Counted from the stretch's first letter, positions 9,121 to 18,946 are shown. The stretch: DNA of 64,000 bases from Tenuifilaceae bacterium CYCD (GCA_036322835.1 AP027304.1:2914001-2978000); one strand, 5' to 3'. Made by a program: numbers and translations. The notes: generated by a model not told the origin, from the sequence alone.

Positions 9121-10083
9121 ATGGCCAAAATAAAATACCAGTTCAATCCTCATACTTTATCCTTTGATATAATAAGGATTCCATTCTATAAAAAGTTAGC
9201 AAAGATACTAATTCATATTGGATTATACCTTGGAATTTTTATAGTTTTAGGATACGGCTTTTCAATGTTTGTTGATACGCCTGGAGTTCAGGGTTTAAAA
9301 AGGACCAATGCTGAATATTTATTAAAGTATGAATTGACCATCAGGCAGCTCAATGAACTAAATGAGATGCTTGCTGAAATTGAAGTTAGGGATAATAATA
9401 TCTACAGATCGATATTTGAGACGGATTCCATTCCTTTTTCAATTAGACGTGGAGGTTATGGAGGTGCCGATAAATATGCCAATTTGCACGGCAATTCAAA
9501 TTCTGGAATACTTATTAGAACATACCGAATGCTTGACGAAATTTCGTGGAGATCGTACATTCAGTCCCGATCATTCGATGAGGTTGCCGAAATGGCTAAG
9601 AATAAGGAGCGGATGATTGAGTGTGTGCCCGCTATACAGCCAATTTCAGTTAGAAATTTGGTGAGAATTTCTGATTTTTATGGATTCAGAAAAGATCCAA
9701 TGTCGAGAGTACGCACAATGCATCAAGGAATCGATTTTGCTGGTCCAATGGGAACTCCTGTATATTCAACCGGGGATGGTATTGTGGTTGAAGCGGGCTA
9801 TTCATTCAGTGGATATGGAAATCAGGTTGTTATTGATCATGGCTTTGGCTATAAGACTCGCTATGCGCACTTAAGCAAATTGCTTGTTAAAGTAGGAGAT
9901 AAAGTTAAGCGTGCTGAAATGGTTGGTGCGTTGGGTAGTTCAGGAAAAAGTACAGGCCCACATCTACATTATGAAGTAATGGTGCGTAATAGTACTGTTA
10001 ACCCAATTAACTATTTCAACGATATGACTGAAACAGATTATGAGTCGATGTTAAAGAATTATTCTAGTCAATTTTTGGATTAG
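9121..10083 (+). CDS. membrane-anchored M23 (LytM-type) peptidase, copy 1
   Basis: Probable peptidoglycan endopeptidase held in the inner membrane. The 320 residues comprise a short cytosolic start, a transmembrane helix (about 30-50), a coiled coil (about 55-95) and a C-terminal LytM domain. Zinc ligands are H201 and D205 (MHQGIDF), with H250 (YAH) and H281/H283 (GPHLHYEV). No signal peptide cleavage is evident. It is followed 36 bases later by a paralogue of the same layout. Members of this group often serve cell-shape or division systems, but no partner gene such as a bactofilin is present here. Confidence 0.9.
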   Translation: MAKIKYQFNPHTLSFDIIRIPFYKKLAKILIHIGLYLGIFIVLGYGFSMFVDTPGVQGLKRTNAEYLLKYELTIRQLNELNEMLAEIEVRDNNIYRSIFETDSIPFSIRRGGYGGADKYANLHGNSNSGILIRTYRMLDEISWRSYIQSRSFDEVAEMAKNKERMIECVPAIQPISVRNLVRISDFYGFRKDPMSRVRTMHQGIDFAGPMGTPVYSTGDGIVVEAGYSFSGYGNQVVIDHGFGYKTRYAHLSKLLVKVGDKVKRAEMVGALGSSGKSTGPHLHYEVMVRNSTVNPINYFNDMTETDYESMLKNYSSQFLD

Positions 10084-10119
10084 TTTACTATTTTTGTATT
10101 CTGAATAAATTATCAATTA

Positions 10120-11091
10120 ATGGCAAGACATAAATATAAGTTTCATCCAGAACAGTTGATTTTTGTTAAGGTAAGAGCTTCTGTTAGAGAAAAGCTGTTT
10201 TGGATTTTGAAGTATGTTGCAGCTGCCATTGTAGTATCAATAATATCATATCTGGTTTTTCCAATATTTATTGACACTCCTGAGGTTCGTAAGTTGAGAC
10301 GCGAAAATCAGGAATTGCTTGACAACTTTGATCTTATTAATGGCCGTATCGACATATTACGCGCAGTACTGGAGGATTTACAAAAAAGAGACGATAATAT
10401 TTATAGAACGATTTTTGAGGCAGAGCCAGTGCACGCTTCGATTCGAGAAGCGGGAATGGGGGGCGTTGATAGGTACTCATACTTGGAAGGATTGTCTAAT
10501 AGCGATGTGATTATTGAAACTACTCAAAAGTTAGACAAACTAAGCAAAAAGGCATATATTCAGAGTAAATCTTTTGATGAAATTACTGCTCTTGCAAAGC
10601 GTAAAGATGATATGGTTAGGAGTATTCCTGCTATTATGCCAATTAGTAATAAAGATTTAACCCGTGTGGCATCATCGTTTGGAATGAGAATTCATCCTTT
10701 CTACAAGGTACTGAAAATGCACACCGGTATGGATTTTACAGCTCCAACTGGCACTGATATATATTCCACGGGAGATGGTGTGGTTGCAAAGATTGAATAT
10801 GCACAACGTGGCTATGGCTATAATGTTATGATAGATCATGGTTTTGGTTACGAAACACTCTATGCTCACATGAGTCAGATTATTGTTCGTCCTGGTCAAA
10901 AAATAAAAAGGGGTACTGTAATAGGCTATGTTGGAAATACCGGAACATCAGTTGCACCTCATCTGCATTATGAGGTTTGGAGAAATGGCGCTCAGGTAAA
11001 TCCTATTAATTATTACTTTAACGATTTAACTCCGGATGAATACGATAGGTTAATAGAGATATCATCGCAACCAACACAAAGTTTCGATTAA
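10120..11091 (+). CDS. membrane-anchored M23 (LytM-type) peptidase, copy 2
   Basis: A tandem paralogue of the preceding gene with the same architecture: transmembrane helix about 30-50, coiled coil about 55-90, LytM domain from about 190. The metal-binding motifs are intact (MHTGMDF, YAHMS, APHLHYEV). The two N-termini (MARHKYKFHPEQL and MAKIKYQFNPHTL) are clearly related, pointing to an old duplication. It is probably cotranscribed with copy 1 and the MerR gene 24 bases downstream. Confidence 0.9.
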   Translation: MARHKYKFHPEQLIFVKVRASVREKLFWILKYVAAAIVVSIISYLVFPIFIDTPEVRKLRRENQELLDNFDLINGRIDILRAVLEDLQKRDDNIYRTIFEAEPVHASIREAGMGGVDRYSYLEGLSNSDVIIETTQKLDKLSKKAYIQSKSFDEITALAKRKDDMVRSIPAIMPISNKDLTRVASSFGMRIHPFYKVLKMHTGMDFTAPTGTDIYSTGDGVVAKIEYAQRGYGYNVMIDHGFGYETLYAHMSQIIVRPGQKIKRGTVIGYVGNTGTSVAPHLHYEVWRNGAQVNPINYYFNDLTPDEYDRLIEISSQPTQSFD

Positions 11092-11115
11092 GTTTTTTTA
11101 TTAAGTATATTTATA

Positions 11116-11454
11116 ATGCCCTATAAGGAAAAAAAAATAGAGAAGTTATATTACTCAATTGGCGAGGTTGCCGATATGCTTAATGTTAATACCTCTTTGA
11201 TTCGTTTTTGGGAAAAAAACTTCACCATAATAAAGCCACATAAAAACAAAAAGGGTAATAGGTATTTTACAAAGGAAGACATTGAGAACCTGAAGTTGAT
11301 ATACCATTTGGTGAAGGAGCAACGAATGACACTTGAAGGAGCTCAAAAGAAGTTGAGCGAGAACAAGCAGTCTGTATCCGATAACTATAAAATTGTTGAG
11401 AGTTTAACCAGCATCAGGCAAATGCTCTTAGAAATTCGGGATCAATTGGAGTAG
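11116..11454 (+). CDS. MerR-family transcriptional regulator
   Basis: A 112-residue DNA-binding protein. The winged-helix MerR domain spans about 9-80: YYSIGEVADMLNVNTSLIRFWEKNF followed by GNRYFTKEDIENLKLIYHLVKEQRMTLEGA. The short C-terminal tail is a probable dimerisation helix without cysteines, so metal sensing is unlikely. The stop is 8 bases before the Nif3-like gene, so the gene sits inside the operon. Its target cannot be seen. Confidence 0.88.
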   Translation: MPYKEKKIEKLYYSIGEVADMLNVNTSLIRFWEKNFTIIKPHKNKKGNRYFTKEDIENLKLIYHLVKEQRMTLEGAQKKLSENKQSVSDNYKIVESLTSIRQMLLEIRDQLE

Positions 11455-11462
11455 AGTATTTC

Positions 11463-12557
11463 ATGAAAGTAGGCGATATTGTCAATTTCTTTGAACAACT
11501 AGCCCCATTATCATATCAAGAAAGTTACGATAATTCTGGACTGATAATAGGTGATAAGCAGATGGAGGTGAAATCTGTTCTGTTATCACTTGATGTTACG
11601 CCCGATATTGTGAAAGAGGCAATTCAAATTGGGGCTAATGTTATAGTGGCGCATCATCCAATTATTTTTTCTGGGCTAAAGCGAATTACTGGTAGTAATT
11701 ACATCGAGAAGTCCGTTATTCTTGCTATCAAGAATGATATTGCCATTTATGCGGCACATACTAACTTTGATAGCGTTAAGAATGGTGTAAACATTGCTAT
11801 TGCCAATAATCTTGGCATTAATAACCCTCAAATACTTCAGCCATTAGCAAATGAACTCGTAAAGTTGGTGACATTTGTTCCTAAGGATTACACTGAAAAA
11901 GTAAGGCTTGCAATTTTTGATGCAGGCGCTGGGCATATTGGCAACTACGATTGCTGCTCATATAATGTTGAGGGGTTTGGAACCTTTAGGGGTAACTATT
12001 CTACCAATCCATTTGTGGGAGAGAAAGGGAAAATTCATCAGGAACCGGAGGTTAGGTTGGAAACCATAATGCCAAAATCGATACAGGGAAAAGTGTTGGA
12101 TGCTTTATTTACCAGCCATCCCTACGAGGAGGTTGCTTACGATTTATACCCTTTAAATAATAGGTATAATGAGGCTGGCCAAGGGATGGTTGGCGATATG
12201 GAAAACGCTATGGCACCTATGGATTTTCTGAGATTTGTAAAATCTGCATTTAATGCAGGCTGTGTTCGATACACAAAGTTACCCAGTAAAAGTATTCAGA
12301 GAGTTGCATTTTGCGGAGGCTCTGGCGCAAGTTTTTTAAAGGCCGCAATGGCTACAAAGGCCGATGCATTTATTACGGGCGATTTTAAGTACCATCAGTT
12401 TTTTGATGCCGAGGATAGAATTTTAATTGTCGATATAGGCCATTATGAGAGTGAGCAATTTACAATAGATTTATTTTATGATTATCTCTCGAAAAAATTC
12501 CCTAACTTTGCAGTTTTGAAATCAAAAATAACGACTAATCCAATTAATTACTTATAA
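11463..12557 (+). CDS. Nif3-like dinuclear metal-centre protein
   Basis: A 364-residue member of the NIF3/DUF34 (YbgI/YqfO) family, whose in vivo role is still unsettled. Metal ligands are visible: H64/H65 in VAHHPIIFSG, the aspartate in YAAHTNFDS, and HYESEQFT near residue 334. A middle insertion (about 130-230) matches the longer YqfO-type form. It lies between the MerR and zinc-ribbon genes with 6-8-base spacers, an order I know from other Bacteroidales. Confidence 0.92.
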   Translation: MKVGDIVNFFEQLAPLSYQESYDNSGLIIGDKQMEVKSVLLSLDVTPDIVKEAIQIGANVIVAHHPIIFSGLKRITGSNYIEKSVILAIKNDIAIYAAHTNFDSVKNGVNIAIANNLGINNPQILQPLANELVKLVTFVPKDYTEKVRLAIFDAGAGHIGNYDCCSYNVEGFGTFRGNYSTNPFVGEKGKIHQEPEVRLETIMPKSIQGKVLDALFTSHPYEEVAYDLYPLNNRYNEAGQGMVGDMENAMAPMDFLRFVKSAFNAGCVRYTKLPSKSIQRVAFCGGSGASFLKAAMATKADAFITGDFKYHQFFDAEDRILIVDIGHYESEQFTIDLFYDYLSKKFPNFAVLKSKITTNPINYL

Positions 12558-12563
12558 TAAGGT

Positions 12564-13337
12564 ATGGCAGCAGAGAAGAACAAACCGGCTGAGCAAGTTG
12601 CTGAGCTTTCAGTTGAGGAAAAGTTACGAATCCTTTTTCAGTTACAGCAGGTAGATTCTAAAATTGACAAGATTAAAATGCTAAGGGGTGAACTTCCTCT
12701 TGAGGTTCAAGATCTTGAAGATGAAATTGAAGGACTTGAAACAAGAATGGAGAACCTTAAGCAGGAAATTGAAGGTTTGGATGTTCTTGTTACCAAGAAA
12801 AAACAGGAGATTAAAGATGCCGAGGGTTTGATCAAAAAGTACGAAGAGCAACAGAAAAACGTTCGTAACAATCGTGAATTCGACTCTTTAACAAAAGAAA
12901 TAGAGTATCAAACTCTAGAGATTGAACTTTGTGAGAAAAGAATTAAGGAGTACACTCAGCAAGTAAAGGATAAAAAGCAAGCCATTGATCAATCTAAAAA
13001 ACAACTCGAAGAGAGAACTCACGATTTGAGCAATAAGAAAACCGAACTGGATAATATTATCAACGAAACACAAAAGGAAGAGGATGAGTTGGTGAGAAGA
13101 TCGGAAGGGTTTGCTAATGTTATTGAATCAAGACTTTATTCGGCGTACCGCCGTATTAGAGGAAATGCTCGCAATGGTTTAGCTGTTGTTACAGTTCAGC
13201 GTGATGCTTGCGGGGGTTGCTTCAATAAAATTCCACCACAACGTCAACTTGACATTAAAATTCGCAAAAAGATTATAGTATGCGAGTACTGTGGTAGAAT
13301 TTTGGTTGATGATACTATTGTTGAAGAAAACCAATAA
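12564..13337 (+). CDS. coiled-coil protein with C4 zinc ribbon
   Basis: A 257-residue cytosolic protein. Residues about 20-180 form a long antiparallel coiled coil rich in E, K and Q. The C-terminus carries a C4 zinc ribbon, CGGC near 216 and CEYCGR near 241. This is the zf-RING_7/CT398-like family, proposed to bind nucleic acid or export apparatus parts; the function is not established. It is the last gene of the operon and ends just before a bidirectional terminator. Confidence 0.88.
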   Translation: MAAEKNKPAEQVAELSVEEKLRILFQLQQVDSKIDKIKMLRGELPLEVQDLEDEIEGLETRMENLKQEIEGLDVLVTKKKQEIKDAEGLIKKYEEQQKNVRNNREFDSLTKEIEYQTLEIELCEKRIKEYTQQVKDKKQAIDQSKKQLEERTHDLSNKKTELDNIINETQKEEDELVRRSEGFANVIESRLYSAYRRIRGNARNGLAVVTVQRDACGGCFNKIPPQRQLDIKIRKKIIVCEYCGRILVDDTIVEENQ

Positions 13338-13346
13338 TTTACTATA

Positions 13347-13380
13347 AACTAAAAAAGCCCCTTACTGGGCTTTTTTAGTT
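13347..13380. terminator. bidirectional intrinsic terminator
   Basis: The arms AACTAAAAAAGCCC and GGGCTTTTTTAGTT form a 14-bp perfect stem with loop CTTACT. T-runs exist on both strands, so it can end both the zinc-ribbon operon (+) and the convergent PorE-like gene (-). Confidence 0.88.
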
Positions 13381-13396
13381 TCAAACGGTTTAGGTT

Positions 13397-15658
13397 CTAT
13401 TTTCCAAGTATTCTAATAAATGCTTTGTCGTATCCTAGTGTTGCTAATTTGTTTAAGTCTTCCTGTGCCTCTTCTGGTGAAGTGTATTTACCAACACAAT
13501 ACCTATAAAGTCCATCGCTACCTTTATAAACCATCAAATCGGTTAGGCTACTGAACTGGCTTAATTTTTTAGGTTTAGACAGTGCCACTATTTGTATGGT
13601 ATAGCCTGGGTGCTCCTTGTTTATTCGAACGTAAGCATTTGATATTCCTTTGGCTTTAAGTTTGGTCAGTATTTCTTCCGATTCTTGAACCGTTTTGGTG
13701 TTACCTACGCTATACCGGTAGTAACCGTCAGGTGAAATAGTAATGCTTATGCTGTCAAGTTTGTCAATATAGGCAATATCTAAGGGGCGTTTTACAGCCA
13801 TTAGTTGAACGGAGTAACTCGTTGAAATCGTGGTGGAAATTGCTAAGGTTTTATTAAAGTCGATTGCTGGCAATGGTTTTGCTTGAGATTGAGGAATCAC
13901 AGGCTTTGCCTTTTCTTGTTTTGGTTTTTGTTTAGGTTTCTCAATTTCTCTTTTTTTCTTTACTTCTTTAGCCGGTTCGATTTTCTGGGCTTCTTCTTTT
14001 TTAGATTCAACTTTTTCGGGAATAGGAATCACTTCCTCTTTTTTTGCTTCAACTATTTTTTGGGGTTCTTCTTGTTTCTGTGTTTCTGGTACAATAACTT
14101 CAGCAACAGGTATCGGTTCCTCTTTTTTGATTCCATTTAATACCATACTTATTGGAAATTCTTCACTAGTAGGATCTTTGGGAATCTCTATAGAGTTTTC
14201 GGCAAGTTCGAACCCTTCTCCACTAATACTCACAGTGTATTTGCCGGGCATAACCTTTTGAGTGATTAGGTTAGTTCCTTTACCCTCTTTAGTGTCAACA
14301 ACCTTGTTTGTGGTTTGGTTTGTTATGGTATAAGTGTAGTTTTTATCGGCAGGTGCATTTTCAGCAAGCATGATGTTGATTTTTAGATCAACAGAAGGAA
14401 CTATTTCAACGGAATAAATATCTAGTCCTCCAATGCCATCATTACTATAAAAGGAGTAATATCCGCTATTGAACCCTGTTGGTTGAAAAAATACATTGTC
14501 TTCGGGTGTGTTTATTGGATATCCAAGGTTTTTGACATTAGAGGTCCCATCTAGATTCACATAAAAAATATCGTATCCTCCTATGCTGTTATGTCCTTCT
14601 GAACTAAAAAAAAGATATTTTTCATCTGGGGTTAAGAATGGAGATTCCTCATTTAATGGGGTATTGATGTTTGGACCTAAGTTTACAGGTTCGCTCCACG
14701 CATCTCCAACTATTGATGTTTTGTAAATATCATATCCGCCTTGTCCACCTTTTCTATCGCTGGTAAAGTATACAGTGTTTCCATCATGCGATACACATAC
14801 ATGACCTTCGTTGTATTTCGAGTTAATTGGTTTTGCAGCAGCTACGGGTTTCGACCATTTGTTTTTTTGGTAAAAACTAACCACGATTTCAGAATTCTTT
14901 TCATCTTCCTCTATAAGGTAAAGTTCCTGTCCCTCGTATGCTAAACAAGATGTTTTAAGAAATTTACTTCCTAAATTTCTTGTTATATCAACAGGCTTTG
15001 TCCATTGATCGTTTTCTAGTTTTGAGATGAATATTTTGTTGCCCGTAGACGTTCGGGTTGTATAGGCAAGGGTTTTGCCATCGCCAGAAACCACTGGGCT
15101 GAAATTTGACTGATCATCATTTATTGCTTCGCCGAGATTTTTTAGGTTTAAAGCGATTGGATTATTGACGAAATTTTTTGCATTTGAACAGCTCTTGATG
15201 TGCTGGTCGACTAGTTGCATTACTTCAGTATCCTTTGATTTTACGTATTTCTTGTATTCATTGAATGCTGATAACGCTTTGTCGAAATTTAAATCGAGCA
15301 TGTATGCAATGCCTAGACTGTATAAAACTTCAGGAGGGGAGTTGGGCTCTTTCAATGATTTTTCATCGTATCGGTCGGAAACCTTTTGGGCGGCCTCCTC
15401 AAGGTAGTAGAGTGCTTCCTTCTTTTGATCGTCTGTTTTTAAGTAGCAATAGCCTGCCTTGAACATCAGGTTTGCGCTTTCGGGAAATTTCTTTAGAGCC
15501 TTAAGGTAGGTTTCCGCAGCTTTTTTGAAGTCACCATCGGCCATGTAGTACTCGGCATCGGTTTCAAGCATAAATATTGCATTCCAATCCTGAGATTTAC
15601 TATGGAACGAGATGCTTAATGAAAGTATTAAAAGGGAAAAAGTCTTATAAATTCGCAT
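13397..15658 (-). CDS. PorE-like envelope protein: TPR, PD40 propeller, SPOR repeats
   Basis: A 753-residue secreted protein with a signal peptide (about 1-22). TPRs cover about 30-150, PD40/WD40-like propeller blades about 175-425 (GDGKTLAYTTRTS, DGNTVYFTSDRKGGQGGYD, DEKYLFFSSEGHNSIGGYD), a carboxypeptidase-regulatory-like fold about 430-505, and a K/E/P-rich linker about 515-605. Two SPOR-type repeats end the protein (about 620-685 and 690-753). The order copies PorE of the type IX secretion system, except that SPOR takes the place of the OmpA-like peptidoglycan-binding domain. SPOR domains bind denuded glycan strands, so a similar anchoring role is plausible. The T9SS link is inferred, supported by T9SS cargo elsewhere in the window. 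Confidence 0.8.
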   Translation of the reverse strand: MRIYKTFSLLILSLSISFHSKSQDWNAIFMLETDAEYYMADGDFKKAAETYLKALKKFPESANLMFKAGYCYLKTDDQKKEALYYLEEAAQKVSDRYDEKSLKEPNSPPEVLYSLGIAYMLDLNFDKALSAFNEYKKYVKSKDTEVMQLVDQHIKSCSNAKNFVNNPIALNLKNLGEAINDDQSNFSPVVSGDGKTLAYTTRTSTGNKIFISKLENDQWTKPVDITRNLGSKFLKTSCLAYEGQELYLIEEDEKNSEIVVSFYQKNKWSKPVAAAKPINSKYNEGHVCVSHDGNTVYFTSDRKGGQGGYDIYKTSIVGDAWSEPVNLGPNINTPLNEESPFLTPDEKYLFFSSEGHNSIGGYDIFYVNLDGTSNVKNLGYPINTPEDNVFFQPTGFNSGYYSFYSNDGIGGLDIYSVEIVPSVDLKINIMLAENAPADKNYTYTITNQTTNKVVDTKEGKGTNLITQKVMPGKYTVSISGEGFELAENSIEIPKDPTSEEFPISMVLNGIKKEEPIPVAEVIVPETQKQEEPQKIVEAKKEEVIPIPEKVESKKEEAQKIEPAKEVKKKREIEKPKQKPKQEKAKPVIPQSQAKPLPAIDFNKTLAISTTISTSYSVQLMAVKRPLDIAYIDKLDSISITISPDGYYRYSVGNTKTVQESEEILTKLKAKGISNAYVRINKEHPGYTIQIVALSKPKKLSQFSSLTDLMVYKGSDGLYRYCVGKYTSPEEAQEDLNKLATLGYDKAFIRILGK

Positions 15659-15858
15659 ACTTAAAAAAGCTTTATTTGTAATCCCTTAATTATTACGTAA
15701 ATATTGCAAATAAGTTAATAAATGTCAATAGATACAAAGTAAAATTAAGCATTACTTTTGATAAATACCAAATTTATTGGTGTTAACCATAGGTTTCATT
15801 ATGCTAAAATAGCAGTAATAAAACATATCGTTTTTAAAATTGTTTGTTGCTGTTGATT

Positions 15859-17040
15859 TTACAGGAATTGTAGTTTTACCTCTTTTAGATATTTTTCCTG
15901 AAGTTGATGTGATATACGCTTTACCACGGTTCTTCTTATTTCGAGTTCAACCGGGAGGTTTGGGTCCTGGTGTGCAATGTTAATGCATGTGCCAATAACA
16001 AAGTCAATACTATCACTTTCTAAAATTAATTTAACTAGTTGGTCGGCAGGGCCATTGCCGATTGATGTTGTTTCGTTAAATGTATCGAGTATGTTGTTTA
16101 CTTTGCTTAATGTAAGTATTCCTTCAGTTACTAAATCGGCACCATCCATTTGGCTTGTTGGTGGTAGCTCTGGATCTGTAAAATCGAAACTGTCGTGAAC
16201 TTCACGTTTTAGTTCACGGGCAATAATATCAACCGTAGTTGCTCCACATATTACCTTTTTCCCATCGAAACTGTTAAATATTGAGGCCAACTTTGAGTCG
16301 TTCTCCTTTTCGAAAGGAGGGCCTGTGCAAATTAATAGTTTCCGAGGATTGCGGAAGTATATTGTGGCGCAACTGGTATCATCTTTTGAATGATAATCGT
16401 CGTTAACGTAGGCCATGTTGACCACCTTAGTGCTCAATTTCCGTGCGGATATGTCTGGTTCGTTTTTAACAATTTTGGCTACAAACTCTCGCGCTTCGGA
16501 ACTCCAACCGAATGGATATTCAGGAGTGCCCAATCCGGATTGGGTAATACCATCGCTCCAGATTATTATTCTATCTTCAATTTGAGGTGTTAGTTTGCAG
16601 TATTTGAGTTCTTTGCCTGCATTTTTGTCGCTGTTAAGGATTATGCATTGCCATTCTGGGTGAAGCACTTCTGTTCCTCTCATTATAAAGCATTCAGGAT
16701 TATCGTATTCCAAAATACGAGTTTCGCCGTTATGCTCTATATCGATAATGGTAAATGTAGAGTAACTCATTTTACGCTCGGAACAAACCGGCAGTGTATT
16801 CATTATGATTTCGGCAATGGTGTTGATGTCCTTATGCTCTTTTGTAAAATTAAAAGCCATAGTAGAGGTTAGCGTGGCTAAAACATTTGCCTTTACGCCA
16901 TGTCCCATTCCATCGGAAAGGACAACAATAGTCCGTTCCTCGTCTTGCAATCGTTTGGAGTAAAAAACATCGCCACAAATTCTTTCTCCGTCGTGATTCT
17001 TTTGCTGGCAGTTTACTTCTATAAAAAAATTCTGGGACAT
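15859..17040 (-). CDS. SpoIIE-type PP2C phosphatase of the sensory hydrogenase operon
   Basis: A 393-residue soluble protein. Residues 1-230 form a SpoIIE/PP2C phosphatase with the expected metal-binding aspartates: VVLSDGMGHG (D42), IIWSDGITQ near 160, and DDTSCATIYF near 220. Residues about 230-393 are an extra domain, starting LLICTGPPFEKEN and with KKVICGATTVDIIAREL, that I cannot assign. It lies 19 bases after the group C3-like hydrogenase gene. HydDB-type group C3 hydrogenases are defined by this phosphatase link. Its target phosphoprotein is unknown. Confidence 0.88.
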   Translation of the reverse strand: MSQNFFIEVNCQQKNHDGERICGDVFYSKRLQDEERTIVVLSDGMGHGVKANVLATLTSTMAFNFTKEHKDINTIAEIIMNTLPVCSERKMSYSTFTIIDIEHNGETRILEYDNPECFIMRGTEVLHPEWQCIILNSDKNAGKELKYCKLTPQIEDRIIIWSDGITQSGLGTPEYPFGWSSEAREFVAKIVKNEPDISARKLSTKVVNMAYVNDDYHSKDDTSCATIYFRNPRKLLICTGPPFEKENDSKLASIFNSFDGKKVICGATTVDIIARELKREVHDSFDFTDPELPPTSQMDGADLVTEGILTLSKVNNILDTFNETTSIGNGPADQLVKLILESDSIDFVIGTCINIAHQDPNLPVELEIRRTVVKRISHQLQEKYLKEVKLQFL

Positions 17041-17059
17041 AATTTATGCTCGTTTTTTA

Positions 17060-18946
17060 TTAAATGCCATTTTGGTTTGAGCCGCCTTTTCTGATATTGC
17101 TTTCCTTATATGTCTCAATGATAGAGTTTAGCATCTGTTCTGTTTCCGATGCCCCTTCTCCTAATAAAAATCCAATTTTCTGAACCATTGCTAGATTTTT
17201 GTCGATAACATCGGTGATGCGTTTTAAAACTTCCTCTTTTTGCACTTCGGGGGCATACATATCGCGAATTACAGCCCCTACAATGCTATTGGGTTTAATA
17301 GTGAATACCGAAATGTTGAGCAGATTGTCCTTGTAGTGAATGTCTCGATTTAAAATGTCGCTATTGTTCTGAAGAACGTAAGAGAATAGGTTGTGAATAT
17401 TATACGGAATCAAACTTTTAAGATCGGCACCAATTAACCCTGGAATAATATCGTTAATTTCCAAAGCGTCATCTCCTAAAAGATCTATAAAGCTCTGATT
17501 GCTTTGTAAAACCTTCAACTTTTTATCGATAATTACCACGGCTGATGGTAATTTTTTTAGCATAGTGGTAATTGTTTCCGAGGCTTCGCGTGCGGTATCC
17601 TGTTCCATTCTTGCTTTTTTCTCCGATTCTCGTAATGCCTCTTGGGTTTTTGCAAGTTTTTCGTTGGTGGCTCTAAGCGTTTTTATGTATTCCTGCCTGT
17701 TTTTCAGAGTGAAATTTAGGCACATGTCGGTATGGGCTAAACCCGAAGCTACCGCAGATGCAAAATCAATACACGATGCATAGCCACATGCTTCGCATCC
17801 CGAATCTTTTCCGATAAATTCCTTGTCAATTACTTTAAGGACTTCTTCCACTTTTTGCGGTGATGGTGGCGGAAGCCTTTGATCGTCGATTGTAAAGGTT
17901 CTTGAATAATCGTTATCCGCATTGTTTGCAATGTGTCCTTCCCATTTTTCGCAATTAAAAGTTTTTAGTCTTTTATTAGCATAGTTTGCCACCATGGTTC
18001 TACGAATGAACTTCTTTCCACCTTTTGATGTTCCCGGTCCCATAAGGCAACCTTCGCAGTAGAATAGATTGAAATGGCGATTTATCATTTCAATACTACT
18101 ACCGAATTGATCTAATGCCTCCTGTGTATTATCTGGGCCATTAGAACTAATAACAGTACCGGAGAGTAAGTCTTCGCTAATATCAACCGCTTGTAAAATT
18201 CCTCGACCAATGGGGAATAGCGAGCCCTTGTATCCAATTGGTTCATCAAATTCGGAGAATTCAAAATTGCTTTCCTTTATATTGAACTCGTCAAAAAGTT
18301 CTCGTAATTCAACAAATGTAAGGTTCTCGTCTATTTGACTATCTCCTTTGTAAAGTTTGGTTTCCTCCTTGCTTTGTATGCAAGGGCCAATTAGAACGAT
18401 TTTAACGTCGGAACCGTATTCCTTATGAACAGCTTGGGCGGTTGCAATAATCGGAGAAATAATTGGAGCCAAGTTTTGGACTAAATCTGGGTGATATTTC
18501 TCTACCATCGATACAACTACAGGGCACATGCTAGAGATAAAATATTTTCCCTTGAAATCTCCGAAAAGTTTTTTGTATTCCCTAGCGACTAGGTCTACAC
18601 CGAATGTGACTTCGCAAACATAAGTAAATCCTAATGCTTTAATCATTTGAACAAACCTACGGTAGTCTGTTATGTCGGCAAATTCGCCAGAAATGCTCGG
18701 TGAGCATATTGCAGCAACTTTAGGGCTTGTTTTTAAGAGGTTCAATACTTCTGATTTTGAAGAACGATAAGTTACAGCGTTGACCGGGCAAATGCTTAGG
18801 CAACTTCCACAACCAACGCATCTGTCAGGTATTATTTTAGCGTAATTTTGCCCAGCTTTAACCTCAATTGCTTTTACCGGACAAACCCTAACGCATGCAT
18901 AACAATTTATGCACTCTTCTTTATTTATATTGAATAGTTGCGACAT
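17060..18946 (-). CDS. hydS: sensory [FeFe]-hydrogenase, group C3-like, with PAS domain
   Basis: A 628-residue cytosolic protein. Two [4Fe-4S] motifs lie at C12-C22 and C43-C53. The H-cluster domain (about 75-350) has ligands C141 (SSMCPVV), C189 (IGPC) and C297/C300 (CEGC). The cysteine used for proton transfer in catalytic enzymes, just before the second ligand position, is M140 here, as expected for a slow sensory enzyme. A further Fe-S motif CEACGYASC (384-392) precedes a coiled coil and a PAS domain (about 460-580). No kinase or DNA-binding output is fused. It is cotranscribed with the [2Fe-2S] protein upstream and the phosphatase downstream. Confidence 0.9.
   Translation of the reverse strand: MSQLFNINKEECINCYACVRVCPVKAIEVKAGQNYAKIIPDRCVGCGSCLSICPVNAVTYRSSKSEVLNLLKTSPKVAAICSPSISGEFADITDYRRFVQMIKALGFTYVCEVTFGVDLVAREYKKLFGDFKGKYFISSMCPVVVSMVEKYHPDLVQNLAPIISPIIATAQAVHKEYGSDVKIVLIGPCIQSKEETKLYKGDSQIDENLTFVELRELFDEFNIKESNFEFSEFDEPIGYKGSLFPIGRGILQAVDISEDLLSGTVISSNGPDNTQEALDQFGSSIEMINRHFNLFYCEGCLMGPGTSKGGKKFIRRTMVANYANKRLKTFNCEKWEGHIANNADNDYSRTFTIDDQRLPPPSPQKVEEVLKVIDKEFIGKDSGCEACGYASCIDFASAVASGLAHTDMCLNFTLKNRQEYIKTLRATNEKLAKTQEALRESEKKARMEQDTAREASETITTMLKKLPSAVVIIDKKLKVLQSNQSFIDLLGDDALEINDIIPGLIGADLKSLIPYNIHNLFSYVLQNNSDILNRDIHYKDNLLNISVFTIKPNSIVGAVIRDMYAPEVQKEEVLKRITDVIDKNLAMVQKIGFLLGEGASETEQMLNSIIETYKESNIRKGGSNQNGI

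Noticed and set aside
13883-14140. Plus-strand frame rich in F and L inside the PorE-like gene
   Set aside because: It is the antisense of the K/E/P-rich linker; such repetitive coding DNA gives open antisense frames by composition.
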